From: Scatosoma sp045614565
GTDB lineage: Bacteria > Bacillota > Clostridia > Christensenellales > Borkfalkiaceae
DNA: 16,957 nt
Assembly (NCBI GenBank): GCA_045614565.1
Contig: JAZLDG010000001.1
Span: 1 to 16,957, forward strand
Reading direction: 5' to 3'
Part shown: positions 5,715-13,253 of the stretch, piece by piece
Position numbering within the stretch: the first letter of the stretch is position 1
Layout of the letters: every line of letters begins with the position of its first letter
The notes under the pieces: model-generated
Told to the model about the DNA's origin: nothing
The model's input: the letters and a program-made list of their open reading frames with translations, nothing else
The model's database searches: none
Translations under genes and position numbers: made by a program

Positions 5715-7004
5715 TTAGATATTTTCTAACGCTTGCGTAATATCGTCGATTAAATCTTGATAATGTTCAAGTCCGCAGGAAAGACGGATCAAGTCGCTCG
5801 GAACGCCCGCCGCGATCAATTCCTGCTCGTTCATTTGCCGATGCGTTGCGCTTGCGGGATGCAAACAGCAGCTCCGCGCGTCCGCCACGTGCGTTTCAAT
5901 CGCGATAATTTTTAACGCTTTCATAAACGCTTCCGCGGCTTTCCGTCCGCCCTTTACGCCAAAGGAAACGACGCCGCAAGTACCGTTTTTCAGGTATTTT
6001 TGTGTGAGCGGATAATATTTATTAGACGGGAGCGCGGGATAATTTACCCAGGCGATTTTGTCGTTTGCTTCCAAAAATTCCGCGACCTTGGTTGCGTTCA
6101 AGCAATGCCGTTCCATACGGACGTGCAAGCTTTCCAAGCCCAAATTGATATAAAACGCGTTTTGGGGGGATTGCGTGCAACCGAAATCGCGCATAAGCTG
6201 CGCCGTTGCTTTGGTGATATACGCGCCGCCTTGTCCGAATTTCTCTGCGTAAGTAATGCCGTGGTAGCTGTCGTCGGGGGTGCAAAGCCCGGGGAACTTG
6301 TCCGCATGCGCGAGCCAGTTGAAATTCCCCGAATCCACGATACACCCGCCCACGGAAACACCGTGACCGTCGATATATTTGGTCGTGGAGTGGGTTACGA
6401 TATCCGCGCCGAATTCAAAGGGGCGGCAGTTGACGGGGGTTGCAAAGGTGTTATCGATAATGAGCGGTACGCCGTGTGCGTGCGCTGCTTTTGCGAATTT
6501 TTCAATATCCAACACGGTGAGCGCGGGGTTAGCGATCGTTTCCCCGAACACCGCTTTGGTGTTGGGTTTGAACGCCGCGTTCAATTCTTCTTCCGTGCAA
6601 TCGGGGTCGATAAAGGTAAATTCGATCCCCATTTTTTTCATAGTGACGGCAAAAAGGTTATACGTGCCGCCGTAAATGCTTGTGGACGAAACGACGTGAT
6701 CTCCGCAATTTGCGATATTGAATATCGAGAAAAAGGAAGCCGCTTGTCCCGACGAGAGAAGCATCGCCGCGCTTCCGCCTTCCAAAGCGCAAATTTTCGC
6801 TGCTACGGTGTCGCAGGTGGGGTTTTGCAAACGGGAATAGAAATATCCGCTTGCTTCCAAATCAAAGAGCTTGCCCATATCTTCGCTCGTGTTATACTTA
6901 AACGTGGTGCTTTGAATGATAGGGATTTGACGGGGTTCGCCGTTTCCGGGCGTGTAACCGCCTTGTACGCATTTGGTTTCTAAACGTAAATTTTCTTTTG
7001 CCAT
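5715..7004 (-). CDS. metY: O-acetylhomoserine sulfhydrylase (aminocarboxypropyltransferase)
   Basis: A 429-residue PLP enzyme of the Cys/Met metabolism family. The Schiff-base lysine is Lys209 in HSTTKYIDGHG; Asp184 in LIIDNTFATP binds the PLP nitrogen, and SRLQNPT (57-63) and SSGQAA (84-89) are the usual phosphate and active-site segments. The length of about 430 and the long insert after the lysine (LAHADKFPG, DDSYHGITYAEKFG) separate O-acetylhomoserine sulfhydrylases from the roughly 390-residue cystathionine enzymes. It combines O-acetylhomoserine with sulfide to give homocysteine, or with methanethiol to give methionine directly. The ATG has a strong ribosome binding site (AAGGAG 7011-7016, 6-base spacer). 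It is the first gene of metYA, with a clear promoter at 7043-7071. Confidence 0.95.
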   Translation of the reverse strand: MAKENLRLETKCVQGGYTPGNGEPRQIPIIQSTTFKYNTSEDMGKLFDLEASGYFYSRLQNPTCDTVAAKICALEGGSAAMLLSSGQAASFFSIFNIANCGDHVVSSTSIYGGTYNLFAVTMKKMGIEFTFIDPDCTEEELNAAFKPNTKAVFGETIANPALTVLDIEKFAKAAHAHGVPLIIDNTFATPVNCRPFEFGADIVTHSTTKYIDGHGVSVGGCIVDSGNFNWLAHADKFPGLCTPDDSYHGITYAEKFGQGGAYITKATAQLMRDFGCTQSPQNAFYINLGLESLHVRMERHCLNATKVAEFLEANDKIAWVNYPALPSNKYYPLTQKYLKNGTCGVVSFGVKGGRKAAEAFMKALKIIAIETHVADARSCCLHPASATHRQMNEQELIAAGVPSDLIRLSCGLEHYQDLIDDITQALENI

Positions 7005-7026
7005 AACAGTCTCCTTTTTCGCGAGT

Positions 7027-7045
7027 ACCTAAATTTCATTTAAGT
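7027..7045. promoter_or_regulatory. Candidate operator over the metYA start site
   Basis: ACCTAAAT (7027-7034) and ATTTAAGT (7038-7045) form an inverted repeat with 7 of 8 matching positions and a 3-base spacer. It overlaps the downstream end of the -10 box and the predicted transcription start, the classical place for a repressor. The binding protein is unknown. Confidence 0.4.
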
Positions 7046-7071
7046 ATAGCACAAAATGAACGTTTCGTCAA
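7043..7071 (-). promoter_or_regulatory. metYA promoter
   Basis: On the minus strand TTGACG (7066-7071) and TATACT (7043-7048) are separated by exactly 17 bases, close to the vegetative sigma consensus. Transcription would start near 7036, leaving a leader of only about 30 bases. There is therefore no room for a SAM riboswitch or T-box, and control must act at initiation. Confidence 0.85.
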
Positions 7072-7082
7072 GTATATCGTTG

Positions 7083-7088
7083 TATAAA
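7083..7088 (+). promoter_or_regulatory. Possible -10 element for the opp operon
   Basis: TATAAA lies 28 bases before the chosen oppA ATG, divergent from the metYA promoter, with no convincing -35 box (ACGTTT at 17 bases). It is offered because the five-gene operon must start in this short divergent region. Evidence is weak. Confidence 0.3.
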
Positions 7089-7116
7089 AATTTTGCAGGG
7101 GCGCAAAATAGTAGAT

Positions 7117-9291
7117 ATGAAAAAAAGCTTAAAACAAAGAAAAAAACTCTCTATCATCGCCGTTACGGCGGTAATGCCGATTTTTGTGTTTGCGGCTTGT
7201 AAGCCCGCAACCAACGAAAACGTGTTCGACGACGTCGCTGTGCGGGAAGATTACCGCTCGGTATACGCTGCGATCGGTGAAAAGGTCACGATCGATATGG
7301 TCACGGAAAAGGACGACGGCGCGGCGTACGCTATCGTAGACGGCGTGGAATACGAGCTGGGAATGGACTTTTTATCAATGGCGATGGTGTACAACACCAA
7401 GCCCGTGGGGGATTATATGACGGCGGAAGCCGTTTATAACGAATGGTGGCGATTGTTTATGCAACGTTGGAATTTGCTCGTTCCCGAAGTGCCGTTGTAT
7501 TCTAATCAGTATTACGACATTTACAACGCCAAAATCAACGCATTGCAAACCAATCCCTATTGGAGCGTAACGGAAGCCATTATCAGTGCGAAAGTAACCA
7601 CGCCCGACAACGCCGTGGTGCTTGGCAGTAACACCGACCTTTCGGGTGCATTTCGGAACGCTTCGTTCGGGAAATCTTCACCAGGAGCGGCGGATCTTGC
7701 CGTGCAAACGTTAACGAGCGGTTACGCGACTGTGCATACGGACAAAAATGGTTCGATTGAGTGGGCGGGCGAGAATATTTTGCGCTCGCATCAAGAAAAA
7801 GAAAACGACGACGGCACGAAAACCTTTACGATGACGATTGCAAACGATCTGACTTTTTCGGACGGGAGTGCGATTAAAGCGGAAAACTATCTTGCGAGCG
7901 TGCTCGTGGGCAGTAGTGCGGTAATGAAAGAAGCGGGCGGCGGCGACGCGGCGGGTTTGACGATCGTGGGCTACGAAGCCTTTAACGGGTACACGGGCGA
8001 GAACGATCCCGTTCCGTTTGCGGGCGTACGGCTTTTGAACGATTATTCCTTTTCGGTAACCGTTAAAAAGGAATACGCGGATTATTATTACGCCGTCCGT
8101 TACGGCGAATTTTCACCCGTACCGCTTGCGTTGTATCTCGGCTCGTATAAAATCAAGGACGACGGACAAGGCGCGTATATCGAAAAGGGGTTTTACGAAA
8201 AAACGCAAAAGAACGGGGTTACCGCGTATGCGAACGCAAGCGTAATTGCGGCGAATATGAACGAAATCAGCGCGAGTAAGTTTCCCTATTCTGGACCGTA
8301 TTACGTGGAAAATTACGATCGTTCGACCAAAACGGCGACGCTTCGCCGTAATCCAAGCTATAAAGGCGATTTTCGCGGCAAAGCGACGATCGACCGTATT
8401 TCCTACGTGAAAATTATTCCCGAAACCCAGCTCGACCAACTTCGCCAAGGCAGAGTGGACGTGCTTGCTTCCGTCACGGGCGGGGAAGAAACCAAAGCCG
8501 CGCTTGCCGTCGTGGACGGGGTGAAATTCAAGGAAACGCATTACGACAGAGCGGGCTACGGGAAGCTTGCGTTCCGTTGCGACTTCGGTCCGACGCAATT
8601 CGAGCAGGTACGCCGTGCGGTTATGCACACGATTGACAGAAACGAGTTCGCCCAAGTCTTTACGGGCGGTTACGGGAGCGTAGTGGACGCGCCCTATTAC
8701 GTCGGCTCGGAAGCCTATCTTGCGGTCAAGGACCGTTTGCGTTTGAACAAATACGAATACAGCATCGAAAAAGCCAAGGAAGCCTTGATTACGGGCGGTT
8801 GGATTTATAACGCCGACGGCGGGGCGTACGACGAAACGCAAGATGGCATTCGATATAAAAAACTGACGGGCTTTGAAAAGTCGTACGACAATTTAACGTT
8901 TGCTTCGACGGATAATAAATATAAGACGGTCAAGGTAGACGGGGAATATTATATGCCGCTCGTTATCAACTGGATGGGTACGCAACCCAACCCCGTGACC
9001 GACCAACTGATTACCGCTTGGCAAAACAATCCCAACGCAACCGCGAAAATCGGGGCGTATATCACCTATGCAAGCTCGGATATGAACTCAGCGTTGTACG
9101 GAGAGTACTGCCAAATGCCCGCGTACGGCTTCACCAAGGCGCGTTACGGCGCGGTAAACTTTGCAACGGGCTTTACGAGCGCGGTATACGATCAAGCCTT
9201 TTACTGGACGATCGATCAAAGTATGTACGATAATTACAGCAGTAATTATTTAATGGACGAAGCGGATTTTTTGACGAGTTACGGATTGTAA
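7117..9291 (+). CDS. oppA: Oligopeptide ABC transporter substrate-binding lipoprotein
   Basis: The extracellular peptide receptor of the importer encoded by this operon. I chose the ATG at 7117 (724 residues) over an in-frame TTG at 7093 because it gives a normal signal peptide: basic MKKSLKQRKKL, a hydrophobic core, and lipobox FAAC with the lipidated Cys at residue 28. The only upstream purine run (GCAGGGG at 7095-7101) is 15 bases away, so the start is not certain. The body is an SBP_bac_5/OppA-type fold: DNAVVLGSNTDLSG opens the mature domain, FTMTIANDLTFSDG and YSGPYYVENYD are family-type segments, and VRRAVMHTIDRNEF is the conserved helix. It is longer than typical OppA proteins (about 540). 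It heads the opp operon, and two permeases and two ATPases follow without a gap. Peptide preference cannot be read from sequence. Confidence 0.9.
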   Translation: MKKSLKQRKKLSIIAVTAVMPIFVFAACKPATNENVFDDVAVREDYRSVYAAIGEKVTIDMVTEKDDGAAYAIVDGVEYELGMDFLSMAMVYNTKPVGDYMTAEAVYNEWWRLFMQRWNLLVPEVPLYSNQYYDIYNAKINALQTNPYWSVTEAIISAKVTTPDNAVVLGSNTDLSGAFRNASFGKSSPGAADLAVQTLTSGYATVHTDKNGSIEWAGENILRSHQEKENDDGTKTFTMTIANDLTFSDGSAIKAENYLASVLVGSSAVMKEAGGGDAAGLTIVGYEAFNGYTGENDPVPFAGVRLLNDYSFSVTVKKEYADYYYAVRYGEFSPVPLALYLGSYKIKDDGQGAYIEKGFYEKTQKNGVTAYANASVIAANMNEISASKFPYSGPYYVENYDRSTKTATLRRNPSYKGDFRGKATIDRISYVKIIPETQLDQLRQGRVDVLASVTGGEETKAALAVVDGVKFKETHYDRAGYGKLAFRCDFGPTQFEQVRRAVMHTIDRNEFAQVFTGGYGSVVDAPYYVGSEAYLAVKDRLRLNKYEYSIEKAKEALITGGWIYNADGGAYDETQDGIRYKKLTGFEKSYDNLTFASTDNKYKTVKVDGEYYMPLVINWMGTQPNPVTDQLITAWQNNPNATAKIGAYITYASSDMNSALYGEYCQMPAYGFTKARYGAVNFATGFTSAVYDQAFYWTIDQSMYDNYSSNYLMDEADFLTSYGL

Positions 9292-9309
9292 GGGATAGGC
9301 AGGTATGCG

Positions 9310-10332
9310 TTGAGTATGGTTAAATATGTAATAAAGCGGTTGTTGTATATGTTGGCGGTGCTTGCGCTGTTGTCCTTTTTAATCTTTATCATATACAATC
9401 TTTTGCCCGTGGATAAGGCGGCGGATATGGCGATGCAAGAAATTGCCGCGAATAAAAATTTGAATTACGCCGAACGGTATTTGTACTGGCAACGCCGTTA
9501 CGGTTTGGACGGGAATTTGTTGACGAGATATTTCCGTTGGGTGGGCTTCGCGCCCTTTTACGACGGCTCGTTCAACGGCTTGGTGCAGGGGAATTTGGGG
9601 ACTTCGCTCGTCTACGGGAAACCCGTTGCGGAAGTCATCAAAGAGCCGTTGCTCAATACCGTCGTGCTCAATTTATTCGCGACGCTCGCCGCTTTTTTAA
9701 TCACGATTCCTTTGGGCGTTTTTTGTGCGAGAAAGCGGGGTAGCAAACGGGATACGGCGGTGCAAATCGGCACGATCGTAGGGTACAGTATGCCTGCTTT
9801 TATTATCGCGATCTTGTTCATTTGGCTCTTTTCCGTACAGCTTGGCATTTTCCCCGTTTCGGGAATGTCGTCGGTGGGCAAGGACTATACGGGCTTTCGG
9901 GCGTTTTTGGATCGGGCGTATCACTTTGCCCTGCCGCTTATCGTAATGACCTTTTGTTCGCTCGGCGGCATGACGCGTTACGTGCGCGCGTCGATGATAG
10001 ACGCGTTGAGCTTGGACTGCGTACGCACGGCGCGGGCAAAGGGCTTGAAAGAAGGAATCGTCGTGCGTTCGCACGCGTTTAGAAACGCGCTTATTCCCAT
10101 CGTTTCCATTGCCATCGGTTGGCTCGTGGGCGTGTTTTCAGGCTCGATTATGATAGAAAATATATTCGGGATTAACGGCATCGGCAAGGTATATTTCGAC
10201 GCGTTGACGGCGAACGATAACGAAATCGCGCTTGCGATGCAAACGTTTTATATCCTGCTTGCGCTCGTGGGGAATTTGCTCGTCGATGTTTCCTACGGCT
10301 TGGTAGACCCGCGTATTCGCGTGGCAAAATAG
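9310..10332 (+). CDS. oppB: Oligopeptide ABC transporter permease OppB
   Basis: A 340-residue inner-membrane permease of the OppB/DppB type. The N-terminus (VKYVIKRLLYMLAVLALLSF) is the typical first helix, followed by an extracellular stretch with YWQRRYGLDGN and QGNLGTSLVYGKPV. Further helices lie at about 117-139, 150-179, 206-220, 265-283 and 309-328. The EAA loop that docks on the ATPase is at about 236-263 (CVRTARAKGLKEGIVVRSH, then AFRNALIPI). I keep the TTG at 9310 because the AGGCAGG at 9297-9303 is 6 bases away; ATG at 9316 is the alternative and shortens the protein by two residues. It pairs with the unusual OppC that follows 7 bases later. Confidence 0.93.
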   Translation: MSMVKYVIKRLLYMLAVLALLSFLIFIIYNLLPVDKAADMAMQEIAANKNLNYAERYLYWQRRYGLDGNLLTRYFRWVGFAPFYDGSFNGLVQGNLGTSLVYGKPVAEVIKEPLLNTVVLNLFATLAAFLITIPLGVFCARKRGSKRDTAVQIGTIVGYSMPAFIIAILFIWLFSVQLGIFPVSGMSSVGKDYTGFRAFLDRAYHFALPLIVMTFCSLGGMTRYVRASMIDALSLDCVRTARAKGLKEGIVVRSHAFRNALIPIVSIAIGWLVGVFSGSIMIENIFGINGIGKVYFDALTANDNEIALAMQTFYILLALVGNLLVDVSYGLVDPRIRVAK

Positions 10333-10339
10333 GTCGGTT

Positions 10340-12223
10340 ATGAAAAAGGAAAATTTCTCAAAAAGATTATTCGGGCATAGCAGGGTTGCGTTTAGGCGTA
10401 TGCTGTTTGGAAGCCGAATGGACGGGAGCGAAGAAATCGAAACGCCGTCCAAGGTCGTTCGCGCGGCGTTTTTTCGCAAAAAATCGGCGGTCGTCGCGCT
10501 CGTTTTGCTCGCTTTATTGTTTGCATTCGTGTTTATCGCGCCTATATTTTTGCCGATGGACGTCAATTATACCGACCCATTACAGCAAAACATTTCGCCC
10601 GTGTATACCCTTTGCTCCGTGCCTAAAAATTTGCAAGCTTCGCTTAAAAGCATAGACGGTTTTTCGGGCTTTACGGCAGGGCTGTCAAGGAAGGGCGAAG
10701 TATTCGTTTGGGGTAGCACGAAAGACAATCTTTTCAAACACGATTACGCGAATATTCCGAGCGAAGTGCAAACGGACGGCGCGGCGTTTTTTGCTGCGGG
10801 CAAGGACCATTTACTTGCCGTTACCAAAACGGGCAAGCTCGTCGGTTGGGGAGATAAAAGCTGCGGTCAGTACGGCTTTGAAAGCGTCTTGAACGCCTTG
10901 ACAACGCCGACGGATTTACAAAACGGGATCGATTCGTCGCTTGTGAAACAGCTCGTTTGCGGTTATCAAACTTCCGCGATCGTGAAAACGGACGGCACAC
11001 TATACGCTTGGGGAAATTTGAACGCGGCGAAAAATCTTGCCGATATCGCTTCGTTGCAGGGCGTGGAAAAGATCGCCTTTACGAACTCCGCTGCCGTCGC
11101 GCTCCTGCAAGACGGCAGCGTGTATACGGGGCGGGAGAGCGTATTTACTTCCGCCGTCAGCTCGAAAACGGGCGCGCAACCGTCTTTTAAGGGCTATCTT
11201 GCAGGGAAAACGGTCAAGGAAATCGCAACCACGAATAAATGCCTTGCCGTACTGTTGTCGAACGGTGAACTGGTGGTTTCGGGCGTGTTTGAAAACGGCG
11301 AAGACAAGCTCCCCGCTTTACCCAAAGACGAGTATTTTATCGCGCTCGACGGCGGAGCAAGACATTTCGTAGGGGTTACAAATTTAGGTAATGCCTACGC
11401 TTGGGGACATAACGCGTACGGGCAATGCACGGTGGAAAAGAACGGAAAAACGGCGCAAGCGTTTGCGGGTGCAATGCAAACCTATCTCGTGGATAAGGAC
11501 GGGAATTTGTTACAGGCGGTGGGCTTGAAAGGGTATCCTATGGGTACGGACGGACGGGGCAGGGACGTGTTCAGTCGTATCGTGCACGGCGGAAAAATGA
11601 CTTTGACAATCGGTGGAGTCGCCGTACTCGTATCTTCCGTAATCGGTGTTTTGGTAGGTTGTGTAGCGGGATATTTCGGTGGTGCGGTAGATACCTTGCT
11701 TATGCGCGTGACGGAAATTTTTTCGTCCATTCCCTTTTTGCCGTTCGCGATGCTGTTGTCGCAAATTATCAAATATTACGATATTACCGAAACGACGCGG
11801 ATTTTTATTATAATGCTCATTTTAGGCGCGTTGTCTTGGACGGGGCTTGCGCGAATGGTACGGGGACAGGTTCTTGCCGAGCGGGAAAAGGAGTTCGTGA
11901 CCGCCGCGCGGGCAATCGGCGTGAAGCGTTGGAAAATTGCCTTTCGGCATATTTTGCCCAACGTCGTTTCCGTCGTACTCGTGAGTATGACCTTGGATTT
12001 CGCGGGGTGTTTATTGACTGAATCTTCCCTTTCCTATTTAGGCTTCGGCGTACAGCAACCCCAACCCACTTGGGGGAATATGCTCAACGGGAGCAATAAC
12101 AGTACGATTATTCAAAATTACTGGTGGCAATGGCTGTTTCCCGCGTTGTTTTTATCGCTTGCCACCATTTGTATCAACGTCGTAGGCGACGCGTTACGCG
12201 ATGCGCTCGATCCTAAAAAATAA
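10340..12223 (+). CDS. oppC: OppC-type permease with an embedded seven-blade RCC1-like propeller
   Basis: A 627-residue permease, about twice the usual OppC length of 300. Residues 1-85 are ordinary OppC: a cytoplasmic tail, helix 1 at about 49-71, then DVNYTDPLQQN. Residues 397-627 resume ordinary OppC with GYPMGTDGRGRDVFSRIVHG, helices at about 421-447, 460-478, 487-505, 541-561 and 597-618, and the EAA loop at about 513-541 (EKEFVTAARAIGVKRW, then AFRHILPN). In between lie about 300 residues with seven RCC1-type repeats, for example VTKTGKLVGWGDKSCGQYG and VTNLGNAYAWGHNAYGQC. The insertion sits in the first extracellular loop, so the propeller should stand outside the membrane near the substrate-binding lipoprotein. 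The frame is continuous and composition matches the flanks, so it is not a fusion artefact. Start ATG is 7 bases after oppB. Role of the propeller unknown. Confidence 0.93.
   Translation: MKKENFSKRLFGHSRVAFRRMLFGSRMDGSEEIETPSKVVRAAFFRKKSAVVALVLLALLFAFVFIAPIFLPMDVNYTDPLQQNISPVYTLCSVPKNLQASLKSIDGFSGFTAGLSRKGEVFVWGSTKDNLFKHDYANIPSEVQTDGAAFFAAGKDHLLAVTKTGKLVGWGDKSCGQYGFESVLNALTTPTDLQNGIDSSLVKQLVCGYQTSAIVKTDGTLYAWGNLNAAKNLADIASLQGVEKIAFTNSAAVALLQDGSVYTGRESVFTSAVSSKTGAQPSFKGYLAGKTVKEIATTNKCLAVLLSNGELVVSGVFENGEDKLPALPKDEYFIALDGGARHFVGVTNLGNAYAWGHNAYGQCTVEKNGKTAQAFAGAMQTYLVDKDGNLLQAVGLKGYPMGTDGRGRDVFSRIVHGGKMTLTIGGVAVLVSSVIGVLVGCVAGYFGGAVDTLLMRVTEIFSSIPFLPFAMLLSQIIKYYDITETTRIFIIMLILGALSWTGLARMVRGQVLAEREKEFVTAARAIGVKRWKIAFRHILPNVVSVVLVSMTLDFAGCLLTESSLSYLGFGVQQPQPTWGNMLNGSNNSTIIQNYWWQWLFPALFLSLATICINVVGDALRDALDPKK
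10625..11527 (+). other. RCC1-like beta-propeller domain within OppC
   Basis: Residues 96-396 of the OppC protein. Seven repeats follow the RCC1 pattern of a hydrophobic strand, then [KD]xG, then a strand ending in WG or similar. They begin near residues 111 (LSRKGEVFVWGS), 157 (VTKTGKLVGWGD), 211 (VKTDGTLYAWGN), 250 (LLQDGSVYTGR), 300 (LLSNGELVVSG), 342 (VTNLGNAYAWGH) and 381 (VDKDGNLLQAVG). Spacing is 39-54 residues. Seven is the blade number of RCC1 proteins, so the domain probably closes into a full propeller. RCC1-like propellers usually act as protein-interaction platforms; in this position a contact with the binding protein, the cell wall or a peptide is possible but unproven. Confidence 0.85.
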
Positions 12224-12239
12224 GGCAAAGGAGAAAGAA

Positions 12240-13253
12240 ATGCCCCTTTTGGAAGTAAAAAATTTACGGGTATGCTTTAAGACGCGAAAAGGCGTTATCA
12301 CGGCGGTCAACGGCGTTTCTTTTTCTATGGAAAAGGGGAAAACGCTTGCAATCGTCGGCGAGAGCGGCTCGGGAAAAAGCGTTTCGGCAATGAGTATATT
12401 ACGCCTTTTAGACGAAAACGGGTATATTGACGGCGGGGAAATTCTCTTTGATAAAACCGATCTCGTCAAATTGCCGATGGAAAAGATGTACGAAGTCCGC
12501 GGGAATAAAATTTCCGTTATTTTCCAAGAGCCGATGACCGCGCTCAACCCCGTTTTCACGGTAAAACGCCAGCTTTCCGAGCCCTTTTTAGCGCATCGGA
12601 ATATGACGAAAAAGCAAGCGGAAGCGGAAGGCTTGAAAATGCTCGAAGCCGTGCGTATTCCTAACGCCGAGCGGGTAATGAAGCAGTACGCGCATCAGCT
12701 TTCGGGGGGAATGCGGCAACGGGTAATGATTGCGATGGCGCTTGCCTGCCGTCCTGAAATTTTAATCGCCGACGAGCCGACGACCGCGCTGGACGTGACG
12801 ATCCAAGCGCAAATTCTCGCGCTTATGCGCGATTTGCAAAAGGAAAACGATACGGCGATTTTGTTTATCACGCACGATTTGGGCGTGGTAGCGGAAATGG
12901 CGGATGAAGTGGCGGTTATGTATTGCGGGGAGATCGTAGAAAGCGCGGCAAAAAAGAAGATTTTTTTCGGAGAATATTCTCACCCTTATACCGAAGCCTT
13001 GTTAAAATCGATGCCTGCGGCGGGGAAAAAGGGGGAAAAGCTCGAATGTATCGAAGGGAATATGCCGTCGCCGCTGCATCTGCCCAAGGGCTGTAAATTT
13101 TCTACCCGCTGTAAATACCGCACGCAAAAATGTATCGACGAAGCCCCCGCGCTTTTACCCGTGGGAAAAGACGGACACCGCATACGGTGTTTTTATCCCG
13201 ATAAGGAGAAACGGAACAGTGAAGGACACGCAAATCATATTGTCCGTAGTTGA
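12240..13253 (+). CDS. oppD: Oligopeptide ABC transporter ATPase OppD
   Basis: A 337-residue cytosolic ATPase. The chosen ATG at 12240 has AAAGGAG at 12227-12233 with a 6-base spacer and starts directly at MPLLEVKNLRV; an in-frame ATG at 12201 lies inside oppC and would add 13 residues atypical for the family. Motifs: Walker A GESGSGKS (40-47), Q-loop Gln96, signature LSGGMRQ (154-160), Walker B ILIADEP (174-180), D-loop SALD equivalent TALD, switch His212. The C-terminal oligopeptide/dipeptide-transporter extension carries Cys285, Cys291, Cys298 and Cys317 (GCKFSTRCKYRTQKC and RIRCF), the conserved four-cysteine set of this subfamily that may hold an iron-sulfur cluster. It overlaps oppF by 35 bases. 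Confidence 0.95.
   Translation: MPLLEVKNLRVCFKTRKGVITAVNGVSFSMEKGKTLAIVGESGSGKSVSAMSILRLLDENGYIDGGEILFDKTDLVKLPMEKMYEVRGNKISVIFQEPMTALNPVFTVKRQLSEPFLAHRNMTKKQAEAEGLKMLEAVRIPNAERVMKQYAHQLSGGMRQRVMIAMALACRPEILIADEPTTALDVTIQAQILALMRDLQKENDTAILFITHDLGVVAEMADEVAVMYCGEIVESAAKKKIFFGEYSHPYTEALLKSMPAAGKKGEKLECIEGNMPSPLHLPKGCKFSTRCKYRTQKCIDEAPALLPVGKDGHRIRCFYPDKEKRNSEGHANHIVRS

Noticed and set aside
6000..6983. Long open frame (327 codons) on the plus strand antisense to metY
   Set aside because: The opposite strand encodes a complete, conserved PLP enzyme. The antisense product is Arg/Cys-rich with no recognisable fold, and its length reflects codon bias.
7005..7116. SAM riboswitch or T-box upstream of metY
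   Set aside because: The leader between predicted transcription start and ATG is about 30 bases, too short, and no such structure is seen.
7093..7116. TTG at 7093 as the oppA start
   Set aside because: It adds eight residues before a normal lipoprotein signal and has no ribosome binding site; it would only be plausible as a leaderless start.
8113..8841. Minus-strand open frame of 242 codons within oppA
   Set aside because: No ribosome binding site or family resemblance; the coding strand is the intact binding lipoprotein.
10340..12223. OppC-RCC1 as an assembly join of two genes
   Set aside because: The frame is continuous over 627 codons. OppC flanks resume on both sides of the insert at the expected place, and composition is uniform.
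12201..12239. ATG at 12201 as the oppD start
   Set aside because: It lies inside oppC without a ribosome binding site; the ATG at 12240 has AAAGGAG at ideal spacing and matches the family N-terminus.
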